34,664 nucleotides of DNA from Paludibacteraceae bacterium (GCA_024405815.1 JAKSNX010000009.1:1-34664); one strand, 5' to 3'; counted from the first letter of the stretch, positions 28,147 to 34,664 are shown. Program-made: numbers and translations. Notes: generated by a model not told the origin, from the sequence alone.

Positions 28147-28252
28147 AGGAGAAGAAATAAAACCATAAAACGCATATTTTGGAAATATATGCACGTTATT
28201 AGCAGATACAAGGCAGATAAAAACCAAATGTGGTTTTAAGAAAGGGACAGGA
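28147..28252 (+). other. Non-coding remnant with two hairpins after the cassette array
   Basis: After the degenerate seam there is no long ORF. GCATATTT...AAATATATGC (28170-28191) and AAAACCA-AATG-TGGTTTT (28220-28237) can form hairpins; between them lies CAAGGCAGATAA (28209-28220), a fragment of the QGRA repeat. This looks like the eroded end of a further cassette. The second hairpin is terminator-like but lacks a long T run. Confidence 0.5.
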
Positions 28253-28438
28253 ATGACAGAGGTAGAAAAGCTAAACCTAGAAAAGATAAAAGAGATAGCT
28301 GAGGCTATGACACCTACAGAGCAGAGAGAGGTATTAAAGGTATGCACAACAGATGCTCTAATGGATGAGCTGGCTGACAGACAAGACAAGATGCAAAGAC
28401 AAATAGCAGATATAAAAAAGGTATTAGGAGTGCTGTAA
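28253..28438 (+). CDS. Small helical protein, last early gene
   Basis: A 61-residue protein with GGGACAGG before ATG 28253. It is helical throughout (MTEVEKLNLEKIKEIAEAMT, then QREVLKVCTTDALMDELADR, then QRQIADIKKVLGVL), giving a probable coiled coil at the C-terminus. GAG-rich codons match the phage backbone again after the AT-rich array. Role unknown. Confidence 0.6.
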   Translation: MTEVEKLNLEKIKEIAEAMTPTEQREVLKVCTTDALMDELADRQDKMQRQIADIKKVLGVL

Positions 28439-28580
28439 TGGCGCTCCTTTTTTGATGTAACAGAGCCCTCAATATAGGTCATGATATTATTGTCCTTTCT
28501 GTCCAATGTATTTGGGTAGGGCTGGGTGCTTTTTGTCATGAGACTTAGGGCATCCAGCTTAAAGGAAATGGAGGCAGAAA
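28439..28580 (+). promoter_or_regulatory. Structured leader before the packaging block, with 18-bp motif copy 1
   Basis: This 142-base gap holds TTGATGTAACAGAGCCCT at 28452-28469, identical to 34272-34289. Downstream a strong 9-bp stem pairs GCTGGGTGC (28521-28529) with GCATCCAGC (28550-28558), one G-T wobble, with a small GTC/GAC hairpin in its 20-base loop. The stem ends 11 bases before the GGAGGC ribosome site of the metallopeptidase gene. It may be a late promoter/leader, an mRNA control element or a packaging signal; it has no standard -10 at the right spacing. Confidence 0.5.
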
Positions 28581-28964
28581 GTGATAGAACGTAGCACAAA
28601 GTATAAGAGGATAGCTGAAAAGGTCATACAACTCCCTGAGTTTGATGATATTAGGGATGTAAGGATAGCTTACCTAGCATCAGATGAGGAGAAAAAGAAA
28701 AACTATAAGACAGTCTTTGCTGACTGTACCAAAGTGAGCCCTAGATATAGCTGGTGCTGTAAGTATGATTTTTTCATAACAGTATATGAGCCTAATGTAT
28801 TAGAGCTTGATAGAAAACAGCTAGAGATACTTATGATCCATGAGCTACATCATGTAGGAATAAACACAGACGGACAAGAGCCTAGCTATTATGTAGTGCC
28901 TCATGATATAGAGGAATTTGACAGCATAATAGAGCGCTATGGCTTACATTGGGAGGACAAGTAA
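28581..28964 (+). CDS. Putative phage metallopeptidase
   Basis: A 127-residue protein starting with GTG 28581 after GGAGGC. The zincin motif HELHHVG (His87, Glu88, His91) follows a helix (RKQLEILMI), and VPHDIEEF (His108-Asp109) supplies a likely third zinc ligand, the pattern of the putative phage metallopeptidase family I recall (PF18894-like). It sits directly before the terminase small subunit, as relatives often do. Its substrate, perhaps a host or a head protein, is not known. Confidence 0.82.
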   Translation: MIERSTKYKRIAEKVIQLPEFDDIRDVRIAYLASDEEKKKNYKTVFADCTKVSPRYSWCCKYDFFITVYEPNVLELDRKQLEILMIHELHHVGINTDGQEPSYYVVPHDIEEFDSIIERYGLHWEDK

Positions 28965-28968
28965 GAAG

Positions 28969-29304
28969 ATGCCTAGAGGAGATAACCCTAATAGTAGGGC
29001 TAATTTGAGACCATTAGAAAAAGGTCTCCCAAAGAAATCTCAGAGAGAGATACAGAAAAAAGGCTCTATAGCTGGCAACAAAGAAAAGTCAAGGCTAAAG
29101 ACCTTTAAAGAGCTGGATGATGAGTTTACAACAGATGACGAGCGTAAAAAGATGATGGACATGCTCAAAAAGAGAGCTTTACAGGGTAACCTTAAAGCTT
29201 TTGAGTTGTATAGAGACTCTATGGGGATGAAACCTGTAGAGAAAGTGGAGCAGACTACTACAGAGATAGTAATAGACTTAGGAGAGGACAATGATACAGA
29301 TTAA
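28969..29304 (+). CDS. Terminase small subunit (TerS)
   Basis: A 111-residue protein; ATG 28969 is preferred over the open frame from 28939, which overlaps the metallopeptidase gene, and is preceded by GGGAGGAC. Sequence MPRGDNPNSRANLRPLEKGL, then SQREIQKKGSIAGNKEKSRL, FKELDDEFTTDDERKKMMDM and RALQGNLKAFELYRDSMGM. The end overlaps the large subunit. It is expected to recognise the packaging site; a classic N-terminal helix-turn-helix is not obvious by eye. Confidence 0.82.
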   Translation: MPRGDNPNSRANLRPLEKGLPKKSQREIQKKGSIAGNKEKSRLKTFKELDDEFTTDDERKKMMDMLKKRALQGNLKAFELYRDSMGMKPVEKVEQTTTEIVIDLGEDNDTD

Positions 29305-30529
29305 GGGAGTGGATAAGTGGATACTCCCTGTGTATAAGCCATATCTTTTAGACTATGACACAAGAGTAAATGTGTTTTATGGTGGCGCTGGATCAGGCAA
29401 ATCTTATTTTATGTGTCAAAAGATAGTACTTAAATGCTTACAAGAGGAGCGCAAGGTACTTGTAGTACGTAAGGTAGGCGCAACGCTTAAAGCCTCTATT
29501 TGGGACTTGTTTGCTGACATATTAGCTAAGATGCCACAGGTCATAAAAGTCATAAATAAGGCTGATATGCAAATAACCCTTATAAATGGCTCTAAGCTGT
29601 TATTTAAGGGCTTAGATGACTCAGAAAAGATAAAAAGTATAACAGGTATAACGGATATTGTTATAGAGGAGGCTACAGAGATAAGCCTAGATGATTTTAC
29701 TCAGCTTAATTTACGTCTGAGATCATCAAAGCCTCATAACCAAATACACTTAGCCTTTAACCCTGTGAGTAAGGCTAATTGGGTATATAAATACTTTTTT
29801 GAAAAGGGAGCACCTGATAACTGTACTATCGTACAGACTACATACAAAGATAATACGCACTTACCACAGGAGTACATAGACTCTATTTTGGAATTGCAAG
29901 AGCGTAACCCAGCATACTACAAGATATATGTGTTAGGTGAGTTTGCCACATTGGATAAGCTAGTATTCCCTATTATCGAGACTAGGCTTGTATCTGATGA
30001 GGAGACTAAAAAGGGCTGGTTTTGGTGTGGTATGGACTTTGGCTACACCAATGATCCGACAGCTATTACTTATGGCTATTACGTACCTGTAGAGCGCATT
30101 TTGTACATTACAGGAGAGTATGACAAGAGAGGGCTAACTAATGACAAGATAGCTGAGGCTATACAGTCACTAGGGCTAGCTAAAGAGATTATAGTAGCAG
30201 ACTCAGCTGAGCCTAAAAGTATAGCTGAGCTACGCAAGCTAGGTATTAAGCGTATAAGAGAAAGCGTAAAAGGCGCTGACTCTATTATGAATGGTATAGA
30301 CAGGATACAAAGATGCAAGATAGTCATTGATGAGCGTTGTCCTCACACCATAGAGGAATTTAACAACTATACATGGCAAAAGGACAAAAAGACAGGTGAG
30401 TATATAAATAAGCCAATAGATAGCTTTAACCATCATATTGACTCTATCAGATATGGCTTACAGGCTGTAATAAATAAAAAGCACAATGCTGATGAGGCTG
30501 TGGATGCCTCAGTATTAGCTTTTTTATAG
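29291..30529 (+). CDS. Terminase large subunit (TerL, PBSX/terminase_3 type)
   Basis: A 412-residue protein with a Walker A motif GGAGSGKS (residues 31-38, after VNVFY), Walker B/catalytic DIVIEE (122-127), and a nuclease domain with Asp249 (GMDFGYTNDPTA), Asp304 (VADSAEP) and Asp384 (HHIDSIRYG) to bind metal. It pumps DNA into the procapsid through the portal and cuts it. The PBSX/SPP1-like type usually goes with headful (pac) packaging, consistent with a circularly permuted assembly. Confidence 0.95.
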   Translation: MIQIKGVDKWILPVYKPYLLDYDTRVNVFYGGAGSGKSYFMCQKIVLKCLQEERKVLVVRKVGATLKASIWDLFADILAKMPQVIKVINKADMQITLINGSKLLFKGLDDSEKIKSITGITDIVIEEATEISLDDFTQLNLRLRSSKPHNQIHLAFNPVSKANWVYKYFFEKGAPDNCTIVQTTYKDNTHLPQEYIDSILELQERNPAYYKIYVLGEFATLDKLVFPIIETRLVSDEETKKGWFWCGMDFGYTNDPTAITYGYYVPVERILYITGEYDKRGLTNDKIAEAIQSLGLAKEIIVADSAEPKSIAELRKLGIKRIRESVKGADSIMNGIDRIQRCKIVIDERCPHTIEEFNNYTWQKDKKTGEYINKPIDSFNHHIDSIRYGLQAVINKKHNADEAVDASVLAFL

Positions 30530-30538
30530 GAGATATAA

Positions 30539-31903
30539 ATGAAAACTTATCAAGACTTACTTAAAAAGAGTGACACAGAGGCTAATAAGGCTCAATTTTG
30601 TAGAGATGCTGTGGCAGAGTTTATGAGCTCTGTAGAGTATGCGCAAGCTAAAGCTGGAGAGGCATACTATAACAAGCATAATTTGACTATAGAGGCTTTT
30701 CAAAAGTATCTATACAGCATATCAGGTAGACAAGTGCCTGATATTTTCTCAAGCAACTATAAGCTAAAGACCTTATTTTTTAGACGATTAGTTACACAGC
30801 AAGTACAGTACGTTACAGGTAATGGAGTGTACTTAAATGAGGTAAAGAATAAGGCTAAGCTAGGCAAGGACTTTGATTATCAGATCCAGCTAGCATCTAA
30901 GAGAGCTATGGCTGGTGGTAGAGCTTTTGGCTTTTGGAATTATGATCATTTAGAGGTATTTGGCTTTGCTGATACAGCTACACAGGCTGGCTTTTGCCCT
31001 CTCTACAATGAGGATACAGCACAGCTTGAGGCTGGTATACGTTATTGGTTTAGACAGGTAGGAGATAGCACTCTATTTAGATGCACTCTATATGAGGCAG
31101 ATGGCTACACAGAATATAGACAGACAGGCAAGGATAAACCTGAGGTATTAGAGGAAAAAAGAGGCTATAAGCGCACTACTACACAGAGCAAAGCTACAGG
31201 CATTGAAAGCGTTACAGATGAAAACTATACAAAGTTACCTATAGTGCCATTGTATGCTAATGATACTCACGAGTCAGAGCTTATAGGTATTAGAGAGTGC
31301 ATAGACTGTTATGACTTTATCAAGTCAGGTCTTGCTAATGACATTGATGATACAAGTGGCTTTTATTGGATATTAAAAAATACAGGTGGTATGGATGATA
31401 CAGACCTAGCTAAGTTTATCCAGCGTATGAAAACTGTTAAAGCTACTGTGGTAGATGGTGATCAGGGTGTAGATGCTGAGGCACATAGTCTTGATGTACC
31501 TGTAGTAGCTAGAGAGACAATGCTTGAGCTTTTGCGTAAGGATATATATGAGGACTTTCAGGCTCTTGATGTAAATACTCTTAGTGCTAGTGCTAAGACT
31601 ACACAAGAGATACAGGCATCGTATCAAAATCAGGATAACAAGTGCGCTGACTTTGAGTATTATCTTATAGATTTTGTGCAACAGATACTTGAGCTAGCTG
31701 GAATAGATGACGAGCCTACATTTAGATGGAATAGAGTAGTAAATCAAGCTGAACAGACACAGATGATACTACAGGCATCTAATTACCTTACAGATGAGGT
31801 AATAGTAAAGCATTTACCATTTTTGACACCTGAGGAGGCTGACATAGTAATAAAAGACCTAGCAAATAACAACTATGACATGTTTAATGGTGATGAGGAA
31901 TAA
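30539..31903 (+). CDS. Portal protein (SPP1 gp6-like)
   Basis: A 454-residue protein with AGGAGATAT before ATG 30539. PVEALFFRRLVTQQVQYVTG-like segments (KLKTLFFRRLVTQQVQYVTG at about 75-95), LPIVPLYANDTHESELIGIR and the LLRKDIYEDFQALDVNTLSA helix match SPP1-type portal proteins. Twelve copies form the DNA entry ring. The last base of its stop begins the MuF gene (TAATG), so the pair is coupled. Confidence 0.92.
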   Translation: MKTYQDLLKKSDTEANKAQFCRDAVAEFMSSVEYAQAKAGEAYYNKHNLTIEAFQKYLYSISGRQVPDIFSSNYKLKTLFFRRLVTQQVQYVTGNGVYLNEVKNKAKLGKDFDYQIQLASKRAMAGGRAFGFWNYDHLEVFGFADTATQAGFCPLYNEDTAQLEAGIRYWFRQVGDSTLFRCTLYEADGYTEYRQTGKDKPEVLEEKRGYKRTTTQSKATGIESVTDENYTKLPIVPLYANDTHESELIGIRECIDCYDFIKSGLANDIDDTSGFYWILKNTGGMDDTDLAKFIQRMKTVKATVVDGDQGVDAEAHSLDVPVVARETMLELLRKDIYEDFQALDVNTLSASAKTTQEIQASYQNQDNKCADFEYYLIDFVQQILELAGIDDEPTFRWNRVVNQAEQTQMILQASNYLTDEVIVKHLPFLTPEEADIVIKDLANNNYDMFNGDEE

Positions 31904-33564
31904 TGACAGCTGATAAGTGGACAGATAAAGAGCTGGTAAGGCTAGAAAAAAGGATAACGAGAATATATAAGGAGTCAGCACAAGAGCTAAAAAAGCAAAG
32001 TGCTGACTACTTTGCTACTTATGCTGAGAGATGGAAAGAGGAATACAAAGCATATCAAAAGGGCAAGTATACTGAGGATCAGTTTAAAGCGTGGGAGCTT
32101 AGCCAGCTAGGTAGGGGAGCGCATTGGGATGACTTAGCAGACCAAATGGCTGAGCGTATGGTAGATACAGCTAAAATGGCTCAAGATATTACTAATGGCA
32201 TACTCCCTAAGGTATACACAAAGAATAGCAACGAGATAGCAAAGATAGCACAGGACTCAGCTATAGAGCAAGGCATAACAGGTATACGCTTTGACTTAGT
32301 GGATGAGTATGCTGTAGCTAGACTTATGAAAGGTAGCTCAGAGGTAAGACCTTATAAGCCTGTAGCATTAGACTTGCCTTTAGTAGACAGATACTCTAGG
32401 AATAAGCTTAATAATGCACTCTTACAAGGTGTTTTACAGGGTGACTCTATAGATAAGCTAGCTAATAGGTTTATGGATGCTGGCATAGGTGAACGCTGGA
32501 AAGCAATTAGGAGCGCTAGGACAGCTGTGACAGGTGCTCAAAGTGCTGGCAAGCAAGATAGATACACAGACTTAGCCAGCAAAGGCTGTGAGATGACTAA
32601 AATATGGGTAGCTACAGATGATGACAGGACAAGACCTGAGCACGCTGAGGCAGATGGACAAGAGGTAGCTTATGATGAGCCTTTTGACGTAGGAGGGGAG
32701 GAGCTGATGTATCCAGCTGATCCTAATGGCTCAGGGTGGAACGTATATAACTGTAGATGCACTACTAAGGCTGGCAAGATAAAGTTTAAGTCACGATTTG
32801 AAAATATGGAGAGTGATACATATCAAAGACTTAATAGCATTAGTGATATTATATATGAAAGGATAGGAATATACGAAAAAACAAATGGAAATTTAAGGGA
32901 AAGAATTGAAAAATTTAAAAGTAGGCTATCAGATGCTAATAAATATGAAAAAATATTAAATTCTGTATTTTTCACTAATTATGATGACACAGGTTGTGAA
33001 TATGATCCAATAACAAAGAGAATAAATATAAATCTAAATGAAATAAATGCGTTTACTTTGTTTCATGAGGCTATACATGTATTTGATGATAATCAAATTT
33101 ATATTATTCCAAAGCCTGAAAGAAAAATAAAGCGCTATAATTCATTATCTGATTATATTTTGGGAGAATTATATACAGCTGATGCAAAAAAGAAAGATAT
33201 AAATATAATTGATAGTATTTTAGGCACAAATAATGCTTTTGCAGAAAAAGAATTGGATAGATTTAACTGTAAAAATAAATTTTTTGAATTGTGCACAAAC
33301 AATGGAATTGCCTTATACGATAGTGATATAATGTTTTTGTCAGATTTTGTAAGTTCATATACTCAAGATAGCAATTGTGGCTCTATGTTATTTGGTGGAC
33401 ATAGAAGAGATTATTTGAAAAACGAAAATTATAGAATGTATGAAATTTTGGCGAGTTACGGAATATTAAAATCTTTAGGCAGATATGATTTATTAGCAAT
33501 AGAGAAAATGCTATTACCAAATCTATATAAAATAATAGAGAAAGAATGGGACAAGCTATGGTAG
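31903..33564 (+). CDS. MuF (SPP1 gp7-like) minor head protein with a C-terminal zincin effector-like domain
   Basis: A 553-residue protein. Residues 1 to about 295 are a normal MuF head protein: helical N-terminus, then AIRSARTAVTGAQSAGKQDR, IWVATDDDRTRPEHAEADGQ and GSGWNVYNCRCT. After about residue 300 the composition changes: codons become AT-rich with GAA/AAA favoured. This added domain (about 250 residues) holds HEAIH (388-392), then GGHRRDY (498-504) and YEILASY (513-519), a gluzincin-like set with Glu514 as probable third zinc ligand. SPP1 gp7 enters the cell with the DNA, so the domain may be a delivered toxin or effector, as in MuF polymorphic toxins. Overlaps a small ORF of the same base composition. 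Confidence 0.85.
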   Translation: MTADKWTDKELVRLEKRITRIYKESAQELKKQSADYFATYAERWKEEYKAYQKGKYTEDQFKAWELSQLGRGAHWDDLADQMAERMVDTAKMAQDITNGILPKVYTKNSNEIAKIAQDSAIEQGITGIRFDLVDEYAVARLMKGSSEVRPYKPVALDLPLVDRYSRNKLNNALLQGVLQGDSIDKLANRFMDAGIGERWKAIRSARTAVTGAQSAGKQDRYTDLASKGCEMTKIWVATDDDRTRPEHAEADGQEVAYDEPFDVGGEELMYPADPNGSGWNVYNCRCTTKAGKIKFKSRFENMESDTYQRLNSISDIIYERIGIYEKTNGNLRERIEKFKSRLSDANKYEKILNSVFFTNYDDTGCEYDPITKRININLNEINAFTLFHEAIHVFDDNQIYIIPKPERKIKRYNSLSDYILGELYTADAKKKDINIIDSILGTNNAFAEKELDRFNCKNKFFELCTNNGIALYDSDIMFLSDFVSSYTQDSNCGSMLFGGHRRDYLKNENYRMYEILASYGILKSLGRYDLLAIEKMLLPNLYKIIEKEWDKLW

Positions 33565-33755
33565 ACATTTATGAAATAATAGAGGGAAATTATAGAAAAG
33601 AATATGCCAAAAAGCATGGTATAGACAGTCTTATGAATTGTTTTGATACAGTTCATTGGAATGATGAGGAAAGCGAGAAAATGTACAAAAAATGCCTAGA
33701 TAATAATACAACATGGGACACATACTTAAAAACCACAAAAGGAGCTATAAAATAA
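33558..33755 (+). CDS. Small ORF after the MuF-zincin gene (immunity or accessory candidate)
   Basis: A 65-residue protein; ATG 33558 overlaps the MuF stop by 7 bases (another ATG at 33546 is possible). Sequence MVDIYEIIEGNYRKEYAKKH, then NCFDTVHWNDEESEKMYKKC and TWDTYLKTTKGAIK. It shares the AT-rich, GAA-rich codon use of the added MuF domain, so the two probably arrived as one cassette. A small acidic protein right after a toxin domain is where an immunity protein is usually encoded; a chaperone is also possible. No family recognised. Confidence 0.6.
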   Translation: MVDIYEIIEGNYRKEYAKKHGIDSLMNCFDTVHWNDEESEKMYKKCLDNNTTWDTYLKTTKGAIK

Positions 33756-34180
33756 TGCCTATGCAGACTTTTAGTAGTAATGGTATAACAGTACATTTTG
33801 ATGATCGTAGCCCTGAGGTATTAGAGGCGCTTAAAAATGCTGTAGAGCGTGGACTTATGGCTTGTGGTGAAAAAGCTGTAGGCTATGCTCAGGATAAGTG
33901 CCCTGTAGATACAGGTAGACTAAGAGGATCTATAGCGTATAAGGTGGATGGTGATGACTGTTATATAGGTACTAATGTAGAGTATGCGCCTTATATTGAG
34001 TTTGGTACAGGTAAGTACGCTGAGACAGGTGGCAGACAGACTCCATGGGCTTTTCAAGATAAAAATGGTGAGTGGCACATGACTAATGGTGCAAAGCCTC
34101 AACCATTTTTAAGACCATCAGCCTCAGACCATGCTAAAGAGTACACAGAAATACTAAAAGACTCTCTACAAAATGCTTAA
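33755..34180 (+). CDS. HK97 gp10-like tail/head completion protein
   Basis: A 141-residue protein; ATG 33755 (after AAAGGAGC) overlaps the previous stop (TAATG), so the 14 upstream open codons are not used. The pattern CPVDTGRLRGSIAYKV, then NVEYAPYIEFGTGKY and PQPFLRPS is the signature of the HK97 gp10 family, which joins head and tail. In most relatives it lies between stopper and tail terminator; here it is upstream of the scaffold. Codon use returns to the phage type. Confidence 0.88.
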   Translation: MPMQTFSSNGITVHFDDRSPEVLEALKNAVERGLMACGEKAVGYAQDKCPVDTGRLRGSIAYKVDGDDCYIGTNVEYAPYIEFGTGKYAETGGRQTPWAFQDKNGEWHMTNGAKPQPFLRPSASDHAKEYTEILKDSLQNA

Positions 34181-34383
34181 TTGATGTATCACAGCCTTAA
34201 ATGGCTGATAATCTATAAATGCTAGTACACTACTTGTTTTTAGCCCCCATAATACAGATAGGACTTTGTTATTGATGTAACAGAGCCCTATTTTTTTGTG
34301 AAAATAAGCGTGTATCTGAGGGACAAGATACAACATATATCTTTATTGGACAAAGCATAGTCCCCAAAGCAAAGGAGAAAGAT
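34181..34383 (+). promoter_or_regulatory. Leader before the scaffold/capsid block with two copies of the 18-bp motif
   Basis: This 203-base gap has TTGATGTATCACAGCCTT at 34181-34198 (15 of 18 matches) and TTGATGTAACAGAGCCCT at 34272-34289 (identical to 28452-28469), 91 bases apart. A CAGCC/GGCTG hairpin overlaps the first copy. After the second copy come a T-run, a GTATCT/AGATAC hairpin (34312-34331) and a GGAC/GTCC hairpin (34348-34363), then AAAGGAG before ATG 34384. Probably a promoter or control region for the capsid genes; no standard sigma-70 promoter is clear. Confidence 0.55.
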
Positions 34384-34664
34384 ATGAGCTTAACAAGAAA
34401 GTTATTAGAGTCTATGTCATTGGACTCAGACAAAGTCAGCACTATCATTGAGGCACACGTTGAGACTGTGGACAGCCTTAAAGCGCAAATTGATAAGTAC
34501 AAAGCAGACTCAGAAAAGCTGACTAGCTTACAGAAAGAGCTGGCAACTACTCAGACAGAGCTTGAGAATATCAAGGCGAATGGTGGTGACTGGCAGAAAA
34601 AGTATGAGAAAGAGCACTCAGACTTTGAGGCTTTTAAGAGTGAGCAACTAGAAAAGGACACACT
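34384..34664 (+). CDS. Capsid scaffold protein, N-terminal part (continues at position 1)
   Basis: ATG 34384 follows AAAGGAGAAAGAT. The translated start (MSLTRKLLESMSLDSDKVST, then EAHVETVDSLKAQIDKYKAD and LTSLQKELATTQTELENIKA) is a long acidic coiled coil typical of GP20-type scaffolds. The frame is open to the end of the window and, through the 55-base overlap, goes on to TAA at 321-323 (182 residues in total). It guides procapsid assembly and is removed from mature heads. Confidence 0.88.
   Translation, partial: MSLTRKLLESMSLDSDKVSTIIEAHVETVDSLKAQIDKYKADSEKLTSLQKELATTQTELENIKANGGDWQKKYEKEHSDFEAFKSEQLEKDT
34610..34664. repeat. Terminal direct repeat, right copy
   Basis: Identical to positions 1-55; see the left copy. 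One copy should be removed when the genome is circularised, giving 34,609 bases. Confidence 0.9.

Larger units (their letters stand above)
27282..28160 (+). repeat. Repeated gene seams and QGRA repeats (cassette array)
   Basis: The junction TTAAAGGAGCAGAAATGA, which encodes the end of one gene, the ribosome site and the next start, occurs at 27282-27299 (one base different), 27771-27788, and 27977-27994 (one base different). Shorter relatives occur at 27503-27522 and, with the start codon lost (ATAA), at 28143-28160. A second repeat, CAAGGCAGAGCAGA, sits at 27407, 27615 and 27881. Repeats at every gene border would let homologous recombination swap whole small genes. Confidence 0.75.

Noticed and set aside
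27282..28160. Possible CRISPR array, because of repeats at intervals
   Set aside because: Repeats lie in coding sequence at gene borders, with irregular spacing and diverged copies; no spacer-like unit pattern or cas genes.
28452..28469. 18-bp motif as a plain sigma-70 promoter (-35 TTGATG)
   Set aside because: No -10-like hexamer lies 16-18 bases downstream in either copy, so it is reported as an unexplained motif instead.
28033..28599. A 188-codon minus-strand open frame covering the non-coding leader at 28439-28580
   Set aside because: Composition (runs of S, I, L, C) is typical of the antisense of AT-rich genes; it has no ribosome site and overlaps several plus-strand genes.
1..34664. 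tRNA genes, rRNA, introns or a diversity-generating retroelement
   Set aside because: No cloverleaf, reverse transcriptase or template/variable repeat pair was seen by eye; fibre genes show no VR-like repeat. A tRNAscan and profile search would settle this.
1..34664. Stop-codon reassignment, as in some gut phages
   Set aside because: TAA, TAG and TGA all end well-supported genes with the next start directly overlapping, so the standard code applies.

Overview
This window is essentially one complete genome of a temperate, long-tailed (siphovirus-type) bacteriophage. The last 55 bases (34610-34664) are identical to the first 55 (1-55), so the contig closes into a circle of 34,609 unique bases. 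The scaffold-protein gene runs across the join. The host is probably a low-GC Bacillota bacterium, most likely a gut Lachnospiraceae-type Clostridia. I infer this from AT-rich DNA, strong AGGAGG-type ribosome sites, ATG/TTG/GTG starts, and protein families I recall from phages of that group (serine integrase, XRE repressors, LLH-type holin, DnaD-like replication protein, SPP1-type portal). No database search was possible.

Layout. 1-11980 (+) is the late structural and lysis run: scaffold, major capsid protein, head-tail connectors, major tail protein, tail chaperones with a -1 frameshift site, tape measure, distal tail, tail hub, fibre-like proteins, membrane/holin proteins and endolysin, then a small sigma-region-4-like protein and a strong terminator. 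12353-15176 (+) is a terminator-flanked block holding a cysteine-peptidase-like protein and low-complexity or Cys-rich proteins of unknown role. 15205-17896 is the lysogeny module: a candidate attP, a serine integrase (-), an XRE regulator (-), two tiny plus-strand ORFs, and a second XRE regulator (-) facing a divergent early promoter with three evenly spaced 10-bp operator repeats. 18036-28438 (+) is the early region: many small proteins, Gp157, an ERF-like annealing protein, SSB, NinB-like, DUF1064-like nuclease, DnaD-like replication initiator with internal iterons (candidate origin), PAPS-reductase-like ATP pyrophosphatase, HNH-like protein, radical SAM protein, and a repetitive array of small gene cassettes. 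28581-34180 (+) is the packaging and portal module: phage metallopeptidase, TerS, TerL, portal, a MuF head protein with an added C-terminal zincin domain, a small partner ORF and an HK97-gp10-like protein.

The most striking item is the MuF head protein (31903-33564). After a normal SPP1-gp7/MuF part it carries about 250 AT-rich residues with a gluzincin signature (HEAIH, then GGH..DY and a later YEILASY), followed by an overlapping small ORF of the same base composition. This has the architecture of MuF polymorphic toxins: an effector carried in the capsid plus a possible immunity or accessory gene. Other points worth checking are an 18-bp motif found three times in the two leaders that precede the packaging and scaffold/capsid blocks, the cassette array with repeated seams at 27.3-28.2 kb, mid-gene codon-usage breaks, and the immunity switch.
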